NCBI GenBank assembly: GCA_903827375.1
Contig: CAIKHZ010000171.1
Location: 1-32,167, forward strand
DNA: 32,167 nucleotides
Origin: Akkermansiaceae bacterium
GTDB taxonomy: Bacteria; Verrucomicrobiota; Verrucomicrobiia; Verrucomicrobiales; Akkermansiaceae
Reading direction: 5' to 3'
Shown: one piece after another, positions 6,731 through 14,755 of the stretch
How positions within the stretch are numbered: position 1 is the first letter of the stretch
Layout of the letters: each line of letters opens with the position of its first letter
Translations under genes and position numbers: made by a program
The notes under the pieces: generated by a model
Told to the model about the DNA's origin: nothing
Databases searched by the model: none
The model's input: only the letters and a program-made list of their open reading frames with translations

Positions 6731-8224
6731 TCAGCAAGCATCTCTACCCGAAAACTTCTCCCACAACCGCACCATCGCCAAAGTGTCGAGTTTGCAGTAT
6801 TCGGTGAGTTGGACTTCGATTTGGTGTTTTCTCTCGGCGGTCACGGCCGGATCGATTGCCTCCATGAAGGCGGACACGGCCATGCCGCCGTTTTGAACAC
6901 CGTCGAGTTGGTCGTAGGACAACGCGGGGATTGCGGCGGGGAGCACGGCTTTGATGCTCCAGCTGCCGTGTTGACTGGGGTGGTAGTAACGATTGCGGGC
7001 GATGGGCAGAAGGTCAACGACCCTTGCATCGATGGCTTCCAACGAGGCGGCTAATTCCGGGAAGCGTCCTGCGAGTTCGCGCATGACGCGGCACTCGAAG
7101 CCGGCGTTGTAGGCGAAGACTGGGCCATGGTCGCCGCAGAGGTCGATCAGGGACTGGGCGCAGGCCAGGGATGGATCGTTACCGGTGAGATCGAGAAACC
7201 CGTGATGTTGGAGCGAGCCAGTTTCGTCAAGAATGTGGAGGCTGAACTGAAAGGGTAACTGTTGATATGGCCGCGTGCCCTTCCAGATCGGCACGGCGAA
7301 CATGGCGGTCTCGAAATCGAGGAAGTAGGCCGGGAATCCGTAGGGCACGAGGTCAGCGGTGGCCCCGGCGGCATCGAAGTAGGTCTCGCCGGTGATCGAG
7401 CATTGCTTGACCCGGGTTTGGATAGCGCCAAGCAACTCGTCGGGGACGTCGCGCAGATCCTCGTGGCCAGCATCTTCAATGAGTGCGCGTCGGTTGGGGT
7501 GCAGTCGCGGCAGTGAGCTGATGGGGAAATCAGGCCGTATTTTGTCACGGTTGCAGTAATCGCAAAACCCACAAGTGAAGGGATTGGTGCAATGTGGACC
7601 GGTCGCGACCTCGGGTTCATCAACCAGAGCGGCGACGGCTTGGGCACCGTCGATCCACTCCTTCACCTCGTCGCTGCGGGAAATGGCTTCGGCGGTCAGG
7701 TCGTTTTCCTTGAGCAGACCCTGGTAGTCGCCATCACCCTGATAGACAAAGGTGCTATCGACGTGAGCCAGCGTCACGGACGACAATGAGACGCCGCTGC
7801 TTGCCGCAATAAACGACTGCACGGCGATATCGTCTCGGTGGTAGTCCTTGACGCCGGTTGAGGACTTCACCTCGATCATTTTCCAGCGGAGCGAGCCATC
7901 CGAGATGTCCGGCAGCATGACGTCGGCGTACGCCAGTGCCCCGCCCGCCGCCATGCCCGCCTCGAACACAGGAACCTTGCCGTCTCTCAACAGCACCGCG
8001 CTTTGAGCCAATGCCTCCCCATGGCCTAGTCCGCCGATGTCGATGAGCACTCCGCGGTTCTCTGGGTCATAAATCTTTCTGGCCACATCGCCAACCTGAT
8101 AGCCGATCTCGAACACCATCTCCGATCCGGAATCGTCGCGCAATTCGGGCTTGTGGATTTCCAGCCACAGGCGTTTCGGGCACTGGCGGTAGGCGATGAT
8201 CTTGGATTTGGATAGATTGCGCAT
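6731..8224 (-). CDS. DUF2779 protein with Cas4-like and DEDD-like nuclease signatures
   Basis: This 497-residue protein matches the DUF2779 architecture. The N-terminal half has a RecB/Cas4-type pattern: KSKIIAYRQCPKRLWLE with C15, YADVM (D101), MIEVKSSTG (E118, K120) and a cysteine cluster C212, C218, C221, C224 in CTNPFTCGFCDYC. This would suit a PD-(D/E)XK nuclease with a 4Fe-4S cluster. The C-terminal half (from about residue 298) has YFLDFET (D303, E305), VFAYNAGFE and LTEYCKLDTLAMV (D479), resembling DEDD 3'-5' exonucleases. It follows the second WYL gene by 25 bases on the same strand and is almost surely co-transcribed with it. A DNA-processing role in a defence system is inferred; no specific function is established that I know of. 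Confidence 0.8.
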   Translation of the reverse strand: MRNLSKSKIIAYRQCPKRLWLEIHKPELRDDSGSEMVFEIGYQVGDVARKIYDPENRGVLIDIGGLGHGEALAQSAVLLRDGKVPVFEAGMAAGGALAYADVMLPDISDGSLRWKMIEVKSSTGVKDYHRDDIAVQSFIAASSGVSLSSVTLAHVDSTFVYQGDGDYQGLLKENDLTAEAISRSDEVKEWIDGAQAVAALVDEPEVATGPHCTNPFTCGFCDYCNRDKIRPDFPISSLPRLHPNRRALIEDAGHEDLRDVPDELLGAIQTRVKQCSITGETYFDAAGATADLVPYGFPAYFLDFETAMFAVPIWKGTRPYQQLPFQFSLHILDETGSLQHHGFLDLTGNDPSLACAQSLIDLCGDHGPVFAYNAGFECRVMRELAGRFPELAASLEAIDARVVDLLPIARNRYYHPSQHGSWSIKAVLPAAIPALSYDQLDGVQNGGMAVSAFMEAIDPAVTAERKHQIEVQLTEYCKLDTLAMVRLWEKFSGRDAC

Positions 8225-8239
8225 GGGGAGGATGGCTAG

Positions 8240-8267
8240 AAATTAGAAATTAGGATTTAGGATTTAG
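8240..8267. repeat. Heptad tandem repeat, 4 x 7 bp (AAATTAG/GATTTAG)
   Basis: Four adjacent 7-base units read AAATTAG, AAATTAG, GATTTAG and GATTTAG. The array overlaps the last codons and stop of the second WYL gene and fills most of the gap before the DUF2779 gene. Confidence 0.8.
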
Positions 8268-9275
8268 TGCTTGGACGTCGTAGTTGGCCAGCGCCTGCCG
8301 GAGTTTGCCGGTGATCTCGTTCCGCAGGGATGCCGGTTGGATAACGGTGAGCGATGGGCCTTGGGACAGGATCCAGAAGTGGAGTTGCCAGGAATCCTTG
8401 ACGGTGGCAGTTAGAGTGTTCTTTCCGGCACGGGTAGTGATTCTCTGGTCGGACGAGATCGCGGTTTCCTGGAGGATGGCGGCGAGATCGTCAGACAGGG
8501 AGATCTTGAGGGCGAAGGACGCTCCTTGGCCGAACTGGGCACCGCCTTGAGCCAGGAAGTCGTCTAGAGAAAATGACTTGGGGCGCTTGGCACGCTCGGC
8601 CAGCAACGCGGCGGCATGGATCCGGTGGATGGCATATTGGACCAGCGTATCGTAATGAAATGTGGTGGCCAGCAGATATGAGCGTGCGCCCTGCTGGATG
8701 AGCGCGATGGGATGCAGCAGCAATTCCTTGGCGACGGTGGTGCCAGCGCTGATGTAGCTGACCTTGAGTTGGCAGCGCTGCAACAGGGCGTCTTGCACGG
8801 CACGCAGCACGTCCGGCCTTATAGGTGGCGGCAGCACGGGCAGGCCCGGCGAGATGTAGCGGACAAGATCGGCCCACTTGGAAAATGCGTTCAGTGGGAG
8901 AGCCTTGAGTTTTTCACGGGCTTCCGCAAAGCGACCCTCAAGCGACTCCGTGAAGGTGGGCGGCACCAGTTGCCGTAACAGATCCTCCAACAGACCGAGT
9001 GAGACGGCCTCCGCGAGGTCGATTCCGGGAAAATCGATGCGTGGTCCGGGCTTCCAATGCCAGCCGTAGGGTTGTGAGATGTCATTGCAGACGAGCGGAA
9101 AGAGCCGAGACAACTCCGTCAGATCGCGCTCAACGGTGCGCTTGGTGACCGCGTGCCCCGCCGCCTCCAGCCGTTCACACAAATCCCTCGCCGTCTTGCC
9201 CGGCTGGCGGGAAGGCAGGAGTTTTAAGAGTTCCCATTGGCGGGCAAGAGTCGGTTCGTGGCTGGCGCGGGGCAT
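8250..9275 (-). CDS. WYL-domain transcriptional regulator, second of two
   Basis: A 341-residue regulator of the WYL class, distinct from the one at 5.5 kb. The N-terminus is a DeoR/winged-helix type DNA-binding part (WELLKLLPSRQPGKTARDLCERL, KRTVERDLTELSRLFPLV). The WYL region around residues 185-225 contains IALIQQGARSYLLATTF and QYAIHRIHAA, and a WCX-like end contains WQLHFWILSQGPSLTVIQP. The start is ATG at 9275; a GTG two codons upstream is also possible. The final residues (LNPKS) are encoded by a heptad repeat, so the C-terminus may have been remodelled. It lies between the tandem-AAA gene (203 bases upstream) and the DUF2779 gene (25 bases downstream), all on one strand, which suggests it controls or is part of that set. 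Confidence 0.85.
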   Translation of the reverse strand: MPRASHEPTLARQWELLKLLPSRQPGKTARDLCERLEAAGHAVTKRTVERDLTELSRLFPLVCNDISQPYGWHWKPGPRIDFPGIDLAEAVSLGLLEDLLRQLVPPTFTESLEGRFAEAREKLKALPLNAFSKWADLVRYISPGLPVLPPPIRPDVLRAVQDALLQRCQLKVSYISAGTTVAKELLLHPIALIQQGARSYLLATTFHYDTLVQYAIHRIHAAALLAERAKRPKSFSLDDFLAQGGAQFGQGASFALKISLSDDLAAILQETAISSDQRITTRAGKNTLTATVKDSWQLHFWILSQGPSLTVIQPASLRNEITGKLRQALANYDVQALNPKS

Positions 9276-9292
9276 GGTCACTTTGGGTAAAA

Positions 9293-9324
9293 GCTGAAAC
9301 GCTGAAACGCTGGAATTCTGAAAT
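9293..9324. repeat. Octamer tandem repeat, 4 x 8 bp (GCTGAAAC)
   Basis: Two exact GCTGAAAC units are followed by the variants GCTGGAAT and TCTGAAAT. It lies in the 203-bp gap between the AAA ATPase and WYL genes, just upstream of the WYL start. Confidence 0.75.
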
Positions 9325-9450
9325 GAAGAGGACGGTATTAGGCAGGAAGATTACTCGCAGGAAAATTGGTATGGAGTGACCATTGGGCGCAGCAAATTGT
9401 CATGGCGTGGGTCAGCAGAAGAAAATGAGTGGGTGGCATTCATTGTCTGT

Positions 9451-9482
9451 TCTTATGTCTTGCAGTCTTGGGTCTTGAGTCT
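9451..9482. repeat. Heptad repeat of the TCTTGnG type
   Basis: Units TCTTATG, TCTTGCAG, TCTTGGG, TCTTGAG and a partial TCT follow one another immediately downstream of the AAA ATPase gene. Related units occur inside the leader elements at 4690-4785 and 14756-14900. Confidence 0.7.
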
Positions 9483-9484
9483 CA

Positions 9485-11530
9485 TTAGAACCCTATCCGG
9501 CGGACAGGAGCACTCTTGTGGTCGAGTTCGCAGACGACGGCTTGAAGCAACCCGCCGGCATCACGGAATGGTTGGAACCGATGTTGGCGGGCGACGGTGG
9601 CAAAATCGCCTGGAGTGGCGGTGAGCATGGTGGAGGTTAGGGCCAGGTCGGCGGGAGTAGGATGCGCGAGTTTGAAATTCTGACAATAGGAATGCAGCAG
9701 ACGGGCGGCTTGCTCGGGCAACAGGTAGTCGAAGTGGAGTTTGATGTCAAAACGGCGCAAGCTCGCTGGATCAAGGTGATCGATTAGATTGGTGGAAGCA
9801 ATCAGGATTCCGGGAAAGGACTCGATTTGGGTGAGCATTTCGCTGATTTGGGTGACTTCCCACGAATGCCTGGCTCGCGTGCGGTCCTGGAGAAATGAAT
9901 CCACTTCATCAATGAGCAGCACCGCACCATCCTCAATCGCCAGTTCAAACGTCCGGGCGATTTTCTGCTCCGTCATGCCCACGTAGGGGCTGAGCAAATC
10001 GGAAGCCTTTTTGACGTGGAGCGGTTGACCGATCTCGCCGGCGAGCCAATGGCCGAAAGCGGTTTTCCCGGTGCCTGGCGGACCATAGAGGCAGAGACGG
10101 GCACTGGGATTCTGTTTCAGGTGGCTGGCGATCTGTTGGAGATCAGCCGGGGTGTTGAGGTGGGCGACGTCGTAGAGGCCCGGTTGGACCGTCAGAATCG
10201 TCGATTTGGTGGGATCCGGGTGGCCCTGTGCCTTGAGCGTATTGGCGACCAGCCTGGAAAAGGCGGCGTCGCGTTTGGACGCAGGCAGATCCTTGCCGAT
10301 GTCACGGATAACGTCATGGGTGCGGGCGACGACAGCGGCAGAAAGATGTTCGGACTCGGCGAGTTGATCGATGAGAGACTCCGTTAGATACTTACCGACC
10401 CGCTCGTTCAACATTCTTTTGCGTTGTTTCTTGGGCGGGATGGGAATTTCCACGATAAAATCGAAGCGGCGGGCATAGGCCGGGTCGAGTGTGTCGATCG
10501 AGTTGGAGATCCAGAGAATCGGGAATTTGTTTTTCTCGAGCATCCGGTTGAACCATCCCTTGTGGGCTTGGACCACACTTTTGTCAGTGATCGACAAGGC
10601 GGAGAAGACGTCTTCGGCTTCATCAAAAACGAACAAGGTTGGAGTGTTGCCGAAAATGGCCGTGGTGATACGCATGCCATTAAGCCGAGCCATGGACCGC
10701 ATCGGATCGCCATCCGAATCTTCGGTGGCGAATTCAAAGACAGGAACTCCGATGGCACCGCCCAGCACACGGGCTAATTGGGTTTTGCCAGTGCCAGGGG
10801 GGCCGTGAAACAGGATATTGACCCCGCCCTTCCGCCGGGAGATCGCTTTTTGCAGGTAGGGTATAAGCAGGTCGAGGGTGGGTTGAACGTGCGGAAAATC
10901 CATCAAGCCGAGAACGGGTGGAGGCGGAGAGACACCAAATTGCTTCAGCACTTCCTCACGATCGAATGCCTTGTGGAAAAGTTGCTGCGCCACCGGTCTG
11001 GAGAAGAACTCAAGATCTTTGGAGCGTGATCCGCTCAGGGTGAGCAACCCACATTTGATCAATCGTCCACTCAGCGAAATAGCTTTTTCAACCGCTAGAC
11101 GAGGCAGGCCCAGCACCGTGGCATAGTAGCGTGCCGGGTTCGAGGCAATGAACGTGTCGATCAAGCGTTGCATGTCGCAGAGGACAGGTTCGAGACATGT
11201 GCATGCGAAAAATTGAAGAACAGCAATCTCGGTCGGGTTCAGTTTGAAGATGATTCCCAATTCGGCGAAATTGCGGATTGCATGAACTGGCAGCCCGACG
11301 GCAGCGGGTGTTTTTTCCATGCCGGCGAGCATGGCACCGAGCTGCCGATGGATTGCAGAGATGTTGTCTGCATCGGGTTCTGGAGGCAGGCCCAGGAAGA
11401 TCGCAATGTCTTGATCCGCGTAGTTGAGATGGCGGATAAACAGAACTCGGGCGAGACCCGGTGAAAAGGCCCGCAGCACCCAGAGGGCGAGTTGGCGTGA
11501 ATAGGAAGTAGTGAAGGATTGTGAAGCCAT
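9485..11530 (-). CDS. Tandem AAA+ ATPase (two AAA modules, CDC48-like order)
   Basis: With the preferred ATG at 11530 the protein has 681 residues. An alpha-helical N-terminal region of about 230 residues is followed by two AAA+ modules. Module 1 has Walker A GPPGTGKT (about residues 243-250), Walker B LFVFDEAED (about 299-307) and sensor/arginine-finger-like SNSIDTLDPAYARRFDF. Module 2 has Walker A GPPGTGKT (483-490), Walker B VLLIDEVDSF (537-546) and ASTNLIDHLDPASLRRFD. Both look catalytically intact. An upstream ATG at 11578 would add 16 residues but lies inside the palindrome at 11570-11590; placing the start at 11530 leaves that operator about 40 bases upstream, like the one before the YpsA-like gene. 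Double-AAA proteins remodel or unfold proteins or nucleoprotein complexes; the target is unknown. Together with the WYL and DUF2779 genes it forms a candidate defence operon. Confidence 0.82.
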   Translation of the reverse strand: MASQSFTTSYSRQLALWVLRAFSPGLARVLFIRHLNYADQDIAIFLGLPPEPDADNISAIHRQLGAMLAGMEKTPAAVGLPVHAIRNFAELGIIFKLNPTEIAVLQFFACTCLEPVLCDMQRLIDTFIASNPARYYATVLGLPRLAVEKAISLSGRLIKCGLLTLSGSRSKDLEFFSRPVAQQLFHKAFDREEVLKQFGVSPPPPVLGLMDFPHVQPTLDLLIPYLQKAISRRKGGVNILFHGPPGTGKTQLARVLGGAIGVPVFEFATEDSDGDPMRSMARLNGMRITTAIFGNTPTLFVFDEAEDVFSALSITDKSVVQAHKGWFNRMLEKNKFPILWISNSIDTLDPAYARRFDFIVEIPIPPKKQRKRMLNERVGKYLTESLIDQLAESEHLSAAVVARTHDVIRDIGKDLPASKRDAAFSRLVANTLKAQGHPDPTKSTILTVQPGLYDVAHLNTPADLQQIASHLKQNPSARLCLYGPPGTGKTAFGHWLAGEIGQPLHVKKASDLLSPYVGMTEQKIARTFELAIEDGAVLLIDEVDSFLQDRTRARHSWEVTQISEMLTQIESFPGILIASTNLIDHLDPASLRRFDIKLHFDYLLPEQAARLLHSYCQNFKLAHPTPADLALTSTMLTATPGDFATVARQHRFQPFRDAGGLLQAVVCELDHKSAPVRRIGF

Positions 11531-11569
11531 AGTGCGTGTCGGTGTGTGAGCCCATACCTTCTCATCAGA

Positions 11570-11590
11570 GTGCGACATAATGCGTCGCAC
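11570..11590. promoter_or_regulatory. Perfect dyad operator in front of the AAA ATPase gene
   Basis: GTGCGAC (11570-11576) and GTCGCAC (11584-11590) are perfect inverted arms around ATAATGC. The arm-spacer geometry (7 bases, spacer starting ATA) is the same as at 5481-5500. The site lies about 40 bases upstream of the preferred start codon and would overlap an alternative start at 11578. Confidence 0.7.
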
Positions 11591-11969
11591 ATGGTGCTTT
11601 TTTAATAAAAAGTTGCTTCTGGATCTGCCGCTTCAAGCCGCTCCCGCGCAGATTGGCGATTTTACGGTCAGACTCCCGGCAACCCACATTTTTCCCGCCC
11701 TTTGGTCAGGCCACAGGACCTTGCGACGGCCGTCACCAGTCAAGCAAATCCCTTGCAGGGCAGAAATTTTCCGCGAAACTTCTTGGCGCGCACTCCACAG
11801 TCAAGGCAATTTCCCAGATCAACGGAAAATCAATCACATGAAAAGACCGCGGGATTTTTGCAATTTGGCGGCCTCTCGGGGACCCTCCGTTCTTCTTGCG
11901 GCAGGTTATTACCTCATTTGAGTGGAATTGTATTGCGTCTGTGGCCGGATTCCGCCATGCATCCTCATT
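11591..11969. other. Intergenic region between AAA ATPase and orphan response regulator
   Basis: This divergent gap of about 380 bp holds an A/T-rich stretch next to the AAA operator (11600-11613), the second copy of the 64-bp IS scar (11786-11849) and the presumed promoter of the response regulator. A lone GGGGAC half-site occurs at 11879-11884 without its partner arm. I see no gene. Confidence 0.6.
11786..11849 (+). repeat. 64-bp direct repeat, copy 2 (IS 3'-end scar)
   Basis: Matches 365-428 at 62 of 64 bases. It encodes the tail AHSTVKAISQINGKSIT and a stop codon, here without any recognisable transposase upstream, and marks the right edge of the accessory cargo. Confidence 0.85.
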
Positions 11970-12632
11970 ATGAAAGCGAGCAGGATACTTTTGGTTGATG
12001 ACCATCCATTGATGATCGAAGGGCTGCGTCAACTGTTAGACTCACAGGCGGGGCTGAGTGTTTGTGGGATGGCGGCCACGGTGCAGCAAGCCATTGCGCT
12101 GGTGGAGTCCGCCAAGCCGGATTTAGTGGTCACGGATTTGACGTTGCCTGGGCGGAATGGCTTGGAACTCATCAAGGATCTTGGGAGCACCCATCCATCA
12201 TTGCCGATCATCGTCCTCTCGATGCACGACGAACTGCTTTATGCCGAACGCGTGCTGCGAGCTGGCGGCCGGGGCTACGTCACCAAAAACTCTCCGCCCC
12301 AGCGCATCGTTGAAGCCGTCCACTGCGTGCTGGCTGGAGACGTATTTGCCAGCGCTGCCGTCACCAAGCATTTCCTGCAAGCGATGCTGCCCGGCAGAAG
12401 TCCGGCCAAGCCGAGTTTTCCGCTTGACCGGCTAACTGATCGCGAGATCGAGATATTCGAATTGATTGGCCATGCCAAGAGCAACCATGACATTTCCAGC
12501 CAACTGGGCATCAGCCCGCGCACCGTGGACGTTCACCGCGCCCATATCCGTGAGAAACTCAGCCTCGAAGATGGCAACGCGCTGACCCGCCATGCGATCC
12601 GCTGGGTGGAGGTCGGGATGATCAGCAACTAA
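11970..12632 (+). CDS. NarL/FixJ-family response regulator (orphan)
   Basis: The 220-residue protein begins MKASRILLVDDHPLMIEGLRQ (ATG 11970), a typical receiver start. The phosphoacceptor is D56 in VVTDLTLPG, with conserved S/T (VLSMHD) and K (YVTKNSPP). A GerE/LuxR-type helix-turn-helix follows (LTDREIEIFELIGHAKSNHDIS, SPRTVDVHRAHIREKL). No sensor kinase is adjacent; the nearest is at 24.6 kb. It converges on the GH71/99-like gene with only 12 bases between their stop codons. A role in controlling the secreted-protein genes that carry the 17-bp palindrome is plausible but unproven. Alternative in-frame starts upstream add residues with no receiver character. Confidence 0.88.
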   Translation: MKASRILLVDDHPLMIEGLRQLLDSQAGLSVCGMAATVQQAIALVESAKPDLVVTDLTLPGRNGLELIKDLGSTHPSLPIIVLSMHDELLYAERVLRAGGRGYVTKNSPPQRIVEAVHCVLAGDVFASAAVTKHFLQAMLPGRSPAKPSFPLDRLTDREIEIFELIGHAKSNHDISSQLGISPRTVDVHRAHIREKLSLEDGNALTRHAIRWVEVGMISN

Positions 12633-12644
12633 CAAGGCATTGCG

Positions 12645-14735
12645 TCACTGGCGGGACGGCATGGGTGCGTCCGCTGGGCGCTTGCCGTTGATCATCTCCT
12701 TGCCATCGTGAGTGAGTTTGAGCCACCAGTCGGCCGGCTTTCCCTCATTGGTGATAAAGCGGCCCCAGGCATCCTGCAGCGCGGCGGGTGGAACGGATTG
12801 GCGGGGAATGGACGGGCTCTGCCAGAGGAGGCGCAGGGTGCCGGTGGCGTTGCCGTGGCGGTAGTCCAGTCGATAGGCCAGGATGGCTCCTGCGGCGACG
12901 TTCAAGGCAGTGGTGGCGGTGGCGGTTCCAGTGAGTCCCTTGACGGTGAGGATTCTCTGGCCGTCCACGGTGAGATCGGCATCGTCACCCGGCGCGCCTT
13001 GAAGCAAAAACGTGTACGCACCGGCGCTCGGAAACACGATTTGCCCGCCCATCCGCACAAAAAAGTTAGCCGCTGCGATGCCACGGGCCGGAGTCCCCTC
13101 CCCTAACGCAAGCTGCAGTTCTGGCAAGTGGACCAGCTCGCCATGCTCCCGTGCGGCGGGGCCATTGAAAAACGTTGCTGCTACGCCCGTTCGCACCGGC
13201 GTGACAGGCACATCGTCACTCATGGGTAGAATAGCGGTGCCTTCGTCATACTCATCGAACATCCCTACAAATATCTGCTCGCAGTGTGCCTTTGCAGCCT
13301 TGCTCCATAGATTCCAGTAACGGCGACCGCCTTCGCGCGGCGTATAGGCCACCGTTAGATCCCCGCCGGGAAGATGTTTGAGATTCGCCCAGGAAAAGCC
13401 CGGGCTAACGTGAGTATAACAACTTATACCGAGTTTCCCGAAATCGGCCAGGTCCTCGACATACGATTCGGACATCCACGGCAGGACACATGCGTATTGC
13501 TTGAGATGCTCCTGCCACGGTGTCGGCAAAGTACGCCAATTATTTGGAATCCCGCCAATGACGTAGTTGCCACCATACTTGGGATCATTGCGGAAAAATT
13601 CCACGACGGCATTGGCAGTAGCAACTGAGATCCGCCGGTCCGGGAATGGCAGTCCCCAGATAAAGACCACCGGTTTACCGCCTTCTCGGGCGTAATTGGC
13701 ATCGCCGCGCACGCCAAATTCATCCACCAGCCAGCGCCAATCCGTCCGCAGTGTTTCTAGCAACTTTGCATCAGGGTAGCCGCTGACGTCATATTCCACT
13801 GCCCACAGGCGGCCTTCCCGGTGGGCTGCGGCTCGGACGTTAGCCAGCACCCATTCCGGGCTGCCATTGATCGAATGAAAGTTGTCTGAGACAAATCGTT
13901 GGAGAAACACCCCGTCGATATCATGTTCCCGCATCAAGCGAAAATGAGTGTCAACCACATCAGGCCATGCCGAGGAGAACAAATATCCGGGTTTGCCGCT
14001 GGCCAACTTCACGGCACCAGCCTTTTCGAGACAGCCCACCGGATATTTCGAGACATCCGGCCACATATCGGTGGTAAACGTGCCATTCTGGATATTGCCC
14101 CAGTGAAACCAGCCGCGGCCGTCAGGATCGTTAGGCGTGCGAAACCACCCCTGATAGCCAGCCATTACTTTACCTTTCAGAGTGCTGTTATCCTGCGGCT
14201 TGACGCTTCGCCCGGTGTATGGGCCTTTCCAGGGTTCCGAGATGACGTAGGCAAACTGCGCGTCGTCAAAGGGCATGTCTTGCAGGATCACGCTCTCAAT
14301 GAGCAGAACATCCCCAGCGGACCGCTCCAGACCGATCCTCACGGCCACCTCAGATTTGCCCGTGCTCCGGATCCCGCTCATCCGCATCCGGGCGCTGCGA
14401 ACACTCCCGGTATCAGATCGCGTCAACCCCAACGAACGATCCGGCCGGATCACGTTGCCATCCTTGCCGCTGAGCTCCACACTCAACTTGCCATAGCCAC
14501 GGTCCAGATAGCTCACTTGCACATAGAGCACGCCCCCACTTGGGACCGACACTGCAGCCTCCGGCTTGAATGTTAGATCAGCGATCTTCTCATCACAACT
14601 CCATACCTGCAACTGCTTACCGGACAATTCAACCGGTACCTGCCCCACCACTTGTCCACTAGAATTCACCGCCCGCAAACGCAGCGGTTCTGCCGACGCC
14701 CCGGCAGTGGCCATGGTGATGAAGATGGCTAGCAT
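12645..14735 (-). CDS. Secreted GH71/GH99-like glycoside hydrolase with PA14-like C-terminal domain
   Basis: With the ATG at 14735 the product has 696 residues and an N-terminal signal peptide (MLAIFITMATAGASAEP). Residues about 20-170 form a beta-rich N-terminal part. From about 185 (KVMAGYQGWFRTPNDP) to about 500 lies a GH71/99-like catalytic region with GWFHWG, HIDGVFLQRF-type strands (EHDIDGVFLQRFVSD), AVEYDVSGYPD, VVFIWGLPFPD and GMFDEYDEGTAI, the last probably holding catalytic acids. Residues about 515-645 (AATFFNGP, GAYTFLLQGAPGDDADLTVDGQ, LDYRHGNATGTLRLLW) match a PA14-type carbohydrate-binding domain. The frame is open upstream for 108 codons, but that part is a leader element shared with the unrelated gene at 4663, so the start at 14735 is chosen. 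The GH99/71 relation suggests action on alpha-linked glycans; the substrate is unknown. Confidence 0.75.
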   Translation of the reverse strand: MLAIFITMATAGASAEPLRLRAVNSSGQVVGQVPVELSGKQLQVWSCDEKIADLTFKPEAAVSVPSGGVLYVQVSYLDRGYGKLSVELSGKDGNVIRPDRSLGLTRSDTGSVRSARMRMSGIRSTGKSEVAVRIGLERSAGDVLLIESVILQDMPFDDAQFAYVISEPWKGPYTGRSVKPQDNSTLKGKVMAGYQGWFRTPNDPDGRGWFHWGNIQNGTFTTDMWPDVSKYPVGCLEKAGAVKLASGKPGYLFSSAWPDVVDTHFRLMREHDIDGVFLQRFVSDNFHSINGSPEWVLANVRAAAHREGRLWAVEYDVSGYPDAKLLETLRTDWRWLVDEFGVRGDANYAREGGKPVVFIWGLPFPDRRISVATANAVVEFFRNDPKYGGNYVIGGIPNNWRTLPTPWQEHLKQYACVLPWMSESYVEDLADFGKLGISCYTHVSPGFSWANLKHLPGGDLTVAYTPREGGRRYWNLWSKAAKAHCEQIFVGMFDEYDEGTAILPMSDDVPVTPVRTGVAATFFNGPAAREHGELVHLPELQLALGEGTPARGIAAANFFVRMGGQIVFPSAGAYTFLLQGAPGDDADLTVDGQRILTVKGLTGTATATTALNVAAGAILAYRLDYRHGNATGTLRLLWQSPSIPRQSVPPAALQDAWGRFITNEGKPADWWLKLTHDGKEMINGKRPADAPMPSRQ

Positions 14736-14755
14736 ACGGGCCAACGATAGCCAAT

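Noticed and set aside
11878..11884. GGGGAC near the orphan response regulator as a fourth operator site
   Set aside because: The opposing GTCCCC arm is absent.
13899..14576. A 225-codon plus-strand frame opposite the GH71/99-like gene
   Set aside because: It lies antisense to recognisable glycosidase sequence and encodes no known motif.
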